Under the pieces are notes generated by a model that worked only from the letters and a program-made list of their open reading frames with translations, was not told the origin of the DNA and made no database searches. From Treponema sp. (GTDB taxonomy: Bacteria; Spirochaetota; Spirochaetia; Treponematales; Breznakiellaceae), in NCBI GenBank assembly GCA_009784935.1, contig WQXI01000022.1, positions 1 to 37,878 of the forward strand: a DNA stretch of 37,878 nucleotides, given 5' to 3'. Positions 31,996-37,878 of the stretch are shown in pieces. How positions within the stretch are numbered: the stretch's first letter is position 1; each line of letters starts with the position of its first letter. The position numbers and the translations under genes are program-made.

Positions 31996-32967
31996 TTGGA
32001 TATTGATATGCTGCAAAGGCGCGCTGCCATAATAAGGCAGGTGCGGTCTTTTTTTGAAAGTTTAAATTATCTCGAATTGGACACTCCTCTGCTCTCTCCT
32101 AATTTAATACCGGAATCCTGCCTCGAAGTTTTTAGGACTGAGCGAATTTTTCCGCACGGCAGTAAAAAAGAAAAGCAGCCCCTTTGGCTGATACCTTCGC
32201 CGGAAATTTACATGAAAAAAATTATCGGACAACACTGCGTAAATGTATTCCAGATATGCAAGTGTTTCCGTAACGGCGAATCCTGCGGGCATTTGCATAA
32301 CAGCGAATTTACAATGCTTGAGTATTACACGATTGACGCGGATTATATGGATTCCCTAACACTGACAGAAGAGCTGATAAATTTTTTAACCACAGAGGGC
32401 ACAGAGAATAAAGATAGAGAAAAATACATACCATTTGAGCACATTACAGTTGCTGAGGCGTTTAGCCGTTATGCGGGATTTGACCTTTTTAAGACAGCTG
32501 CCGAAGGCACAGAGGCAATGGAAACGCAGGCAAAAAAGCTGGGACTCGAACCAATGCCCGGTTTAACCGTTACCCAGCTTTACGATTTAATTTTTATTCA
32601 TTCTGTAGAGCCGCAGTTAAAAACAAAAAAACCTATTGCCCTTATTGATTACCCTGCCTTTGTCCCCTGTTTGGCAAAAAAAGCAAATGACGGCTTAACT
32701 GCCGAACGCTGGGAACTGTACTATGACGGTATCGAACTTGCAAACTGTTATTCCGAAGAAACAGATATACTAAAGATAAAAGAATTTTTTATAAATGAAG
32801 AAGCCGAAAAAAATCGTACTGCAAAAGTTATTCATAATATCGAACACAATTACTGGAAGCTCCCCCGCTGTTCCGGCACTGCTATGGGACTGGACAGGCT
32901 TATTATGATGCTGACAGGGAAAAAGAGCATTGACGGCGTACTGCCGTTTGGAACGCTGCCGCTTTAA
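31996..32967 (+). CDS. epmA: EpmA/PoxA-like lysyl-tRNA synthetase paralogue
   Basis: EpmA attaches (R)-beta-lysine to elongation factor P. The 323-residue protein is a class II synthetase core without the anticodon-binding domain, with motif 2 in FRNGESCGHLHNSEFTMLEYY-type order and motif 3 GTAMGLDRLIMM. A TTG at 31996-31998 is chosen because AGGAG lies 7 bp upstream; the first ATG is four codons later. Residues near 130-140 (TTEGTENKDRE) are encoded by a copy of the intergenic CACAGAG repeat, read in frame. No efp or epmB gene is in the window, so the substrate is inferred from the family. Confidence 0.88.
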   Translation: MDIDMLQRRAAIIRQVRSFFESLNYLELDTPLLSPNLIPESCLEVFRTERIFPHGSKKEKQPLWLIPSPEIYMKKIIGQHCVNVFQICKCFRNGESCGHLHNSEFTMLEYYTIDADYMDSLTLTEELINFLTTEGTENKDREKYIPFEHITVAEAFSRYAGFDLFKTAAEGTEAMETQAKKLGLEPMPGLTVTQLYDLIFIHSVEPQLKTKKPIALIDYPAFVPCLAKKANDGLTAERWELYYDGIELANCYSEETDILKIKEFFINEEAEKNRTAKVIHNIEHNYWKLPRCSGTAMGLDRLIMMLTGKKSIDGVLPFGTLPL

Positions 32968-33455
32968 TTAGAGGTTCGTTTAACTTCTGATAATCCGGAA
33001 CAGTCAAAATTAACGCTAAACGGCGTAATATTACCAGCTGTCATAGAACGCATTTGCGCTGTGCCTCTAAAACGATAGTTAACGCGCCTCATAGCAATTA
33101 CATCATCCAAAAGCCGGCGGTTAGTATCAATAAAATTCATGGTAAACTTAAACCGTGTTTCGCCGGATGAAAGCGCCGGAATAACAAGAATATCATTTGC
33201 TGTATTGCCTGCCCAAAAAATGTTATTACCGAATAACTCATAAACTATAGAAGAAAGTTCGACAGGAAAAGTATTTGGATTGTCAATTTTTATTACAGCT
33301 TCAAATTCTGTAACAACAATATCCGCCTGAATAATATAAATCGATGAAACATCGAATACAGGTTCTATCACATTGACAGCCGGAACATTAGGCGGAGATG
33401 TTTTACATGACAAAACAACCAAAGCTGTTAGAATAAAAAATAAAAAATTACGCAT
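32964..33455 (-). CDS. LEA-type lipoprotein
   Basis: The 163-residue product has a lipoprotein signal with lipobox VVLSC (Cys 17) and a beta-sandwich of the LEA14/WHy kind: TEFEAVIKIDNPNTFPVELSS is the characteristic strand pair with the NPN turn. Such proteins are widespread in bacterial envelopes but no role is established. The stop shares TTAA with the convergent EpmA-like gene. No good promoter was found upstream. Confidence 0.82.
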   Translation of the reverse strand: MRNFLFFILTALVVLSCKTSPPNVPAVNVIEPVFDVSSIYIIQADIVVTEFEAVIKIDNPNTFPVELSSIVYELFGNNIFWAGNTANDILVIPALSSGETRFKFTMNFIDTNRRLLDDVIAMRRVNYRFRGTAQMRSMTAGNITPFSVNFDCSGLSEVKRTSN

Positions 33456-33517
33456 ACCTAATTATCAACCATCATCCTTTTAACATTTTAATTAATTATA
33501 TAACTTTACTAAATATT

Positions 33518-34354
33518 TTAAACATAAGAAAGCTCACTGTAAAAAACTGTATTATTTTCTGCGCTGACGGCGCTTACCATATTATCCGCGACAGAGCATG
33601 TACTTGTCTTATCTAGTAAACCGCTCTCAAACAGAGCCGCAGCCAAAGCGCCTCCGCAGGCATTGAGACGGCCGTCAAGAACAGCGGTTGCCAAACCTGA
33701 CGAATTTCTCTGCGAAAAGAGATTTAGCGCTTCTTCTGCCAAAAGCTTCGCTGTTGCCTGATCTGTGTCATTAGAAAGATTGCAGGAAACTACAATCAGT
33801 GTCTCATTTAAAATAGGCATAATTACAGTTTTTAAAGCTTGTGCGAGATCATATATATACTGAGCTTTGGGCTGCCCCATTAAAATAGGAACAATCAAAG
33901 CATTTGGAAAGCAATATTTTACAAATGGGAGCAATACTTCGATAGAATGCTCGCCGAGGTGCGGTACATCGTTAATTTCAAAAAATCTGCTTCTAACTTC
34001 GAGTTCTTCGGTTATTTTCTTGTCTACAAGGATACTTCCCAAGGGCGTATTAAATGAATGAGAATTTGATAAAAACAGTCCTTTTTCCCTTTTATCGTGA
34101 ATTGGTCCCAAAAGTACAACTCTTTTTATTGACGGGCTTCTGCCCATTGCCGAAAAAAAAGCTTCAGCTACAAGGGTTCCTGAATAACTCCAAGCCCCGT
34201 GAGGGACTATAATTGCCTGCGCATGCCCGCCCAAACCTTCTTCCAGTCCAAAAGACCTAAGGTAATTGAGGGTCTCTTTTCTGTCTTCGGGATAAAACAT
34301 TCCGGCGCCTACTGGGCTCCGAACCCGTCTTTTCTGGGCAAGCATTGCTTCCAT
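33518..34354 (-). CDS. Divergent MEMO-family protein
   Basis: The 278-residue protein has the same fold as the gene at 20932 but more changes. It keeps H52 in VPHGAWSYSG, H86 in LGPIHDK and C233 in NACGG. The STDLTHYG segment of the other copy reads SCNLSNDT, so the Asp and the third His are lost and a metal site would be incomplete. It also has an N-terminal RSPVGAGMFYP opening typical of MEMO. It is not next to an AMMECR1 or radical SAM gene. The role may differ from that of canonical MEMO. Confidence 0.85.
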   Translation of the reverse strand: MEAMLAQKRRVRSPVGAGMFYPEDRKETLNYLRSFGLEEGLGGHAQAIIVPHGAWSYSGTLVAEAFFSAMGRSPSIKRVVLLGPIHDKREKGLFLSNSHSFNTPLGSILVDKKITEELEVRSRFFEINDVPHLGEHSIEVLLPFVKYCFPNALIVPILMGQPKAQYIYDLAQALKTVIMPILNETLIVVSCNLSNDTDQATAKLLAEEALNLFSQRNSSGLATAVLDGRLNACGGALAAALFESGLLDKTSTCSVADNMVSAVSAENNTVFYSELSYV

Positions 34355-34427
34355 ATATATTAACTTTAGTCTTTGGGAGAGCCGTATGCAAGGAAAAATC
34401 AGAAAAAATGAAAAATAGTTTGGTACC

Positions 34428-34949
34428 CTATTTTTTTAGCTTAAAATTTTTCTTTAAAAGGCTTACAAGGGTCTTTAATTTGTCATCGAACTTATTGGCT
34501 ATTCCGGCGGCATTTAAAAGGTCGTTTCTTTCCCTATTGAGCCAAGCATGAAGCCTTCCCCTGACTTCTAAATCCGTTCCTTCACCGTAGGCTATTTTAA
34601 CCATAGCTGTGACTTCGCCGGATGTAAAAGCAATCCATGTATTGTTGCATAATAGATGGTAGCCGGAACCGGTTTCTGATATTTTTATATCGCTAAAGCC
34701 GTTATTACCGCTTGTTTTTACTGTTTTTACCGTCTTTGTTGTCTTTGTTTTTCCCGCAGACGCGTTTTTCCTCTGTACATCGTTAATTATTGTCTGATTT
34801 AAAGCATCTACCTGCATATTATATAGATGAACATGGGCTTGTTTTACAAGAAAAGCCAGTCCTTCTTCGTCAAGTTTAGGAATAAGTCCTTTTAATTCCT
34901 TTGTGAGCATTTCTGCTGCTTTTGGTTTAGTCGTCTTTGCCTTTGCCAT
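34428..34949 (-). CDS. Lys/Thr-rich protein of unknown function
   Basis: The 173-residue protein has a basic N-terminus (MAKAKTTKPKAAEMLTKELK), a helical region, then a KTKTTKTVKTVKTSGNN low-complexity linker and a C-terminal domain (GYHLLCNNTWIAFTSGEV, then a helical WLNRERNDLLNAAG tail). The basic stretches suggest nucleic-acid or polyanion binding, but no known fold is recognised. There is no signal peptide. A promoter with its -10 box 5 bp from the ATG lies upstream. Confidence 0.65.
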   Translation of the reverse strand: MAKAKTTKPKAAEMLTKELKGLIPKLDEEGLAFLVKQAHVHLYNMQVDALNQTIINDVQRKNASAGKTKTTKTVKTVKTSGNNGFSDIKISETGSGYHLLCNNTWIAFTSGEVTAMVKIAYGEGTDLEVRGRLHAWLNRERNDLLNAAGIANKFDDKLKTLVSLLKKNFKLKK

Positions 34950-34954
34950 AGGTT

Positions 34955-34983
34955 ATTATAGTATATAAATCTTTAAAAATCAA
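34955..34983 (-). promoter_or_regulatory. Promoter with -10 box touching the start codon
   Basis: On the minus strand TTGATT (34978-34983) and TATAAT (34955-34960) are separated by 17 bp. Only 5 bp separate the -10 box from the ATG at 34949, so the transcript should have essentially no leader. Confidence 0.55.
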
Positions 34984-35007
34984 TGAAATTAAACCAACTA
35001 ATTAAAA

Positions 35008-35889
35008 CTAAGCTTCTAAAATCAATCCTTCTTTTGCCATAAGAATTTCTGTTTCTAAATTACCTTTAAAACTTTTTTCTATTTCTAAAAGATTACTGTC
35101 TGTATTTACAGGATCATGATGAAAAAAAACTAGTTTTTTAATCCCTAAACCTGCCGTGGATTTAACTGCCTGTTCATAAGAGCAGTGACCCCATCCTATA
35201 TGACGCTGATATTTTTCATTTGTATACTGAGCATCGTGTATGACGATATCCGCGCCTTTGATAAACTGCTTTATTTTTTCGTTTTCTTCTTCGGCGGCAG
35301 CTTCGCCTTCTTCTTTTGCTTCGTCATCTGTAAACAAATTACGGTACATTTCGTGATCATAAACTGTGACTGCGGATTTGCCTTTATATTCAAACCTGTA
35401 ACCAAGGCAAAAAGCCGGATGGTTAAGGAACTTGCTTTTTACAATAAGACCGCCGCCAAGATCCATTGTAGTCTCATTTATTTGGCTGTAAGTTACTTTT
35501 GCGGCAAGTTCGCCTGCCCTAATCGGCCAATATTGATATGAAAGCTGGGTTTCTATAACAGATTTAAGACTGTCGGCTTCTAATGTTACAGGGCTGATAA
35601 TCCTAAGCTGTGTACCAACTGTATAAATCGGATTAAACATAGGAAATCCCATTATATGATCCCAATGGGTATGGGTAAGAAAAATATCAGTTTCGATTTT
35701 TCCGTATTTTTTTAAGTCGTTCTCCATGAGCCAATCGCCGAGAGGACGCGCTCCGGTTCCAAGATCGATAATAACTAGGCGTTCATCCGCCCGCAATTCG
35801 ATACAGGAAGTGTTTCCGCCGTAAATTACAGTATCCTGTCCTGGAGTGGGAATAGAACCTCTTACTCCCCAAAAACGAACCGAAAGCAT
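35008..35889 (-). CDS. MBL-fold metal-dependent hydrolase
   Basis: The 293-residue protein has the zinc motif THTHWDH (H73, H75, D77, H78), an N-terminal FWGVRGSIPTPG strand typical of phosphodiesterase-like MBL proteins, a metal-ligand HDAQY and the closing KLVFFHHDP. Relatives include cyclic-nucleotide phosphodiesterases and redox-type MBL proteins; the substrate is not known. Between the two parts lies an insert with a short acidic helix (DDEAKEEGEAAAEEENEK). It is transcribed from its own promoter, with a very short leader. Confidence 0.85.
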   Translation of the reverse strand: MLSVRFWGVRGSIPTPGQDTVIYGGNTSCIELRADERLVIIDLGTGARPLGDWLMENDLKKYGKIETDIFLTHTHWDHIMGFPMFNPIYTVGTQLRIISPVTLEADSLKSVIETQLSYQYWPIRAGELAAKVTYSQINETTMDLGGGLIVKSKFLNHPAFCLGYRFEYKGKSAVTVYDHEMYRNLFTDDEAKEEGEAAAEEENEKIKQFIKGADIVIHDAQYTNEKYQRHIGWGHCSYEQAVKSTAGLGIKKLVFFHHDPVNTDSNLLEIEKSFKGNLETEILMAKEGLILEA

Positions 35890-35897
35890 ATAAAGGT

Positions 35898-35926
35898 ATT
35901 ATAGTCAAATTTTGCGGAAATTTCAA
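35898..35926 (-). promoter_or_regulatory. Promoter for the MBL-fold gene, short or no leader
   Basis: On the minus strand TTGAAA (35921-35926) and TATAAT (35898-35903) lie 17 bp apart. The -10 box ends 8 bp before the ATG at 35889, so the leader would be about one or two nucleotides. Confidence 0.6.
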
Positions 35927-35940
35927 TGATGTTTGATAAA

Positions 35941-36215
35941 GAGTCCGCGGACGAAGCCCGAAGGGATTCGCGCAGATGAAGAGGATAATATGAAGAAGAG
36001 TTCACACAGAGGCACAGAGACACAGGTCCTTGCAGCGTAGCTTCCAGCAGGACACGGAGAAAATTCACGGAAAGACCTCACGCAGTGCTCATAGAGAAGC
36101 AGTGCTCGCAGAGTGATCCTTGGGCACTGAGCTTGTCGAAGTGTCGAAGGGTGTCGAAGCGCCGAATGTTTTAATTTCAGAAGAGGTTCACATCAGCGCA
36201 GAGACACCATAGTGG
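35941..36215. repeat. Repeat-rich intergenic block
   Basis: The gap between the MBL gene and the lipoprotein gene at 36334 is 444 bp and holds no convincing gene. It contains several CACACAGAGGCACAGAG-type words (about 35998-36030 and 36052-36090), a GCGCAGATGAAG unit near 35969, and at 36122-36165 repeated CTGAGCTTGTCGAAG and GTGTCGAAG words. A further AGCGCAGAGACACC ends the block. It marks the border of a very AT-rich islet. Confidence 0.7.
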
Positions 36216-36233
36216 ACACTATTAACGAAATTT

Positions 36234-36256
36234 ACTTATATAGATTTAAGTGAAAT
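36234..36256 (+). repeat. 23 bp repeat, copy 1 of 2
   Basis: The sequence from 36234 (ACTTATATAGATTTAAG, then TGAAAT) matches 36974-36996 at 20 of 23 positions. With the upstream AAATTT it forms an imperfect hairpin. It lies before the SH3-like lipoprotein gene. Confidence 0.55.
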
Positions 36257-36291
36257 TTGCAATGAAATATATAATTTATAGAAAATTAATA

Positions 36292-36320
36292 TTGACAAAA
36301 TATAAAATATAAAATATAAA
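36292..36320 (+). promoter_or_regulatory. Sigma-70-type promoter for the SH3-like lipoprotein
   Basis: TTGACA at 36292-36297 and TATAAA at 36315-36320 are separated by 17 bp. The spacer and -10 consist of tandem TATAAAA units. The ATG follows 13 bp after the -10, so the leader is short. Confidence 0.6.
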
Positions 36321-36333
36321 TTAAGATTATTAT

Positions 36334-36960
36334 ATGAAAAGAATATTAATAATATTAATATTTATAAACTTATTAATTGGTTGTAAACTTAATAAGTTAC
36401 AATCTGTTAATAATATAAATGAAAATATTTATGAAATAATGTATGTAAATAATCCAAGAGGTTTATCAGTCTATAGTTTACCTAGTGATAATAGTAAACT
36501 TGTAGGAGTATTAGTTTTTCTTTCTGAAGTAATGATAGAAAAAAATAAAATAATTAATAATGAGAATTGGGACTTTATTATTCATCCTTTATTTGAGGGA
36601 TGGATATTTAGTGGTAATTTATTTGATAAAAATGGTTTAGAACAAATATTTATTGGAGATTGGATGTATGATAAACAAATATTTGCATTTGATTATAATG
36701 GAAAATTTGAAAAAATATTTTATGAAAAAAATTATTCATTATATGGTTGCTGGGAATTAATCAATAATAATTTAATAATTTCTATTAATATGGAAAAAGA
36801 CAATAATATAGAAATATTCAAATATGAATATCATTTTTATTATTATGAACATTTAAATCTATTAATTAATGAAAATGAATGGATAGGATTGGTTAAAGCA
36901 GATAGAAATAATCTGGAAGAAAGTTATAAAAAATATGTTAGTAGTTATGGTTATGATTAA
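36334..36960 (+). CDS. AT-rich lipoprotein with SH3-like domain
   Basis: The 208-residue product has a lipoprotein signal with Cys 17 in LLIGC, then a bacterial SH3-like domain at about 35-98: a VNNPRGLSVYSLPSDNSKLV opening and a closing GWIFSGNLF. Such domains bind peptidoglycan or peptides. The rest is a beta-rich, Tyr- and Asn-rich region without a recognised family. The codon use is extremely AT-rich (AAT, AAA, TTA and ATA dominate), unlike the core genes to its left, which suggests recent transfer. It is flanked by copies of the 23 bp repeat. Confidence 0.72.
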   Translation: MKRILIILIFINLLIGCKLNKLQSVNNINENIYEIMYVNNPRGLSVYSLPSDNSKLVGVLVFLSEVMIEKNKIINNENWDFIIHPLFEGWIFSGNLFDKNGLEQIFIGDWMYDKQIFAFDYNGKFEKIFYEKNYSLYGCWELINNNLIISINMEKDNNIEIFKYEYHFYYYEHLNLLINENEWIGLVKADRNNLEESYKKYVSSYGYD

Positions 36961-36973
36961 TATTGCAAACTGC

Positions 36974-36996
36974 ACTTAAATAGAGTTAAGCGAAAT
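36974..36996 (+). repeat. 23 bp repeat, copy 2 of 2, with an inverted relative at 37747
   Basis: The block from 36974 (ACTTAAATAGAGTTAAG, then CGAAAT) matches copy 1 with three mismatches. The adjoining GTTAAGCGAAATGGTGTC (36985-37002) returns inverted at 37747-37763 as GACACACTTCGCTTAAC. The copies bracket the two AT-rich genes. Confidence 0.5.
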
Positions 36997-37049
36997 GGTG
37001 TCAAAATATTGTACTTGAATAATATTAAAATATAGGTAATAATAAAATA

Positions 37050-37733
37050 ATGGTAAATGAAGAAAATATTAATGAATTAAAAGTGATTGCAGACAATGAA
37101 ATTATTAATCCACAATGGGCAATAACTAAACAATTCTTAGAGATTAATAATATAGAAATATTAAATAATGAATATGAAATCGAAAGACATTCAATATTCA
37201 ATGATTTTTTAAATAAATCTAAAAAATATATTTATGAAATTTCATTTTTTTATAAAATAAAAGATGAAAGATATTTTTATTGTATTGTTGTTGATATAAA
37301 TAAAAAAGAAGTATCAAGAGTTGGTCCTTATAGTGCTTGTGATTGTCATTTACATGTATATTCAGAAGATATAAATTTAAATGATATGAAAAAATTAACA
37401 AAATTAAAACATTCAGATAGTGGGGCAATTGGTGAAAAAACGAAAAATGGCAAAGGAATTAATTCTATAAATTGGTTAATTTATAAATTTACGAATTTAA
37501 TGTCATATGAATTGGAAGAAGCTTTAAATATGTTTTTAGATGAACTTGAAAAGGATGAGATAGGTATAAAAAATTTGGCAAAAAAGACAGATGCTTTTAT
37601 AGATATTGTAAAATATCAATACATTAATGCTAATGCTGGAATCGAAATAAATACAAAATTAATTAAAAGATTAAATAAATTAAATTTAGGATTTTGTGTA
37701 GATTTGTATATTTGTGGAGAACGTAATAAGTAA
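37050..37733 (+). CDS. DUF4279-like protein
   Basis: The 227-residue protein has no signal peptide. Its centre (CDCHLHVYSEDINLNDMKKL, then a Gly/Lys-rich GEKTKNGKG loop and INSINWLIYKF) and its C-terminal half (ALNMFLDELEKDEIGIKNLA, ending GFCVDLYICG) follow the DUF4279 pattern. DUF4279 proteins often occur as orphan or immunity-like genes in polymorphic toxin loci; that role is only inferred here. The N-terminal 90 residues are extra. It is as AT-rich as the lipoprotein before it, and both sit between repeats. Confidence 0.6.
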   Translation: MVNEENINELKVIADNEIINPQWAITKQFLEINNIEILNNEYEIERHSIFNDFLNKSKKYIYEISFFYKIKDERYFYCIVVDINKKEVSRVGPYSACDCHLHVYSEDINLNDMKKLTKLKHSDSGAIGEKTKNGKGINSINWLIYKFTNLMSYELEEALNMFLDELEKDEIGIKNLAKKTDAFIDIVKYQYINANAGIEINTKLIKRLNKLNLGFCVDLYICGERNK

Positions 37734-37810
37734 TAAATATTGTAAAGACACACTTCGCTTAACGAAACTGTCGGATTTACATAAAATGACACATAACATA
37801 TAGAAATAAT

Positions 37811-37839
37811 TTGCAAAAAACAGGAAAGTCTGTTATAAT
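37811..37839 (+). promoter_or_regulatory. Promoter for the gene starting at the window end
   Basis: TTGCAA at 37811-37816 and a perfect TATAAT at 37834-37839 are separated by 17 bp. The ATG at 37849 lies only 9 bp past the -10, so the leader is about two or three nucleotides. Confidence 0.6.
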
Positions 37840-37848
37840 AATTCCACT

Positions 37849-37878
37849 ATGGCAAGATTTAAACAAAAAGACATGTCC
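37849..37878 (+). CDS. Start of a CDS cut by the window end
   Basis: Ten codons are visible from the ATG, encoding MARFKQKDMS. Basic openings of this type occur at the start of some transposases, which would fit an AT-rich, repeat-flanked islet, but ten residues cannot identify a family. A strong promoter lies directly upstream. Confidence 0.45.
   Translation, partial: MARFKQKDMS

Noticed and set aside
33461..33466. GATAAT as a near-leaderless promoter for the LEA lipoprotein
   Set aside because: No -35-like hexamer at 16-18 bp.
36970..37770. Integron attC-like words GTTAAGC and GCTTAAC between the AT-rich genes
   Set aside because: The 7-mers fit the core-site consensus, but no pair is arranged as RYYYAAC ... 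GTTRRRY at suitable distance, so an integron cassette is not supported.

Overview
The window looks like chromosomal DNA from a spirochaete, most likely a Treponema-type bacterium from a gut or other host-associated habitat. This is inferred from protein style and gene order (murG-cvpA-holB with a soluble NtrB/NtrC pair, PEGA-domain envelope proteins, DUF115 motility-accessory-type proteins, a Gld-type ABC operon with DUF4340), not from a marker gene. Base composition is moderate overall. Three AT-rich accessory islets stand out: 230-745, about 18.4-20.6 kb and about 36.2-37.8 kb. No rRNA, tRNA, CRISPR array or complete insertion sequence was seen.

Layout. 1-229: repeat debris and a possible CDS end. 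230-6126 (minus): probably one operon, murG, cvpA, DNA polymerase III delta', soluble PAS histidine kinase, sigma-54 response regulator and a YcxB-like membrane protein. 6206-7641: an SDR epimerase and a convergent small membrane protein. 7727-11824 (plus): 2[4Fe-4S] ferredoxin, LysM/M23 endopeptidase, PEGA protein, membrane-anchored PEGA plus degenerate FGE-fold protein, and smpB. A DivIC/FtsB-like gene is convergent with smpB. 12431-17813 (plus): a very acidic 797-residue protein followed by two overlapping DUF115 genes, the first of which has no ATG/GTG/TTG at its natural start. 17810-20644: YbjN-like exported protein, a toxin-antitoxin-like pair, and three small exported or lipoprotein genes. 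20645-20931: CACAGAG-type repeats.

20932-29307: a MEMO-family protein, a divergent membrane protein with a dead GGDEF domain, then a minus-strand run of diguanylate cyclase, RNase Z, ABC ATPase, ABC permease, GldG-like protein and DUF4340 protein. 29404-35889: DUF2804 protein, murD, an EpmA-like lysyl-tRNA-synthetase paralogue, LEA-type lipoprotein, a second and more divergent MEMO protein, a Lys-rich hypothetical and an MBL-fold hydrolase. 35890-36333 is repeats. 36334-37733 is a very AT-rich islet with an SH3-like lipoprotein and a DUF4279-like protein. A new gene begins at 37849.

Main themes are cell-envelope construction (murG, murD, M23, DivIC-like, PEGA proteins, Gld-type transporter) and probable surface or flagellar modification (DUF115 pair). 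The best leads are the acidic protein/DUF115 module with its apparent ATA start, a strong intrinsic terminator that lies inside the M23 signal-peptide codons, promoters whose -10 box almost touches the start codon, and an intergenic-repeat-like sequence read as coding DNA inside the EpmA-like gene.
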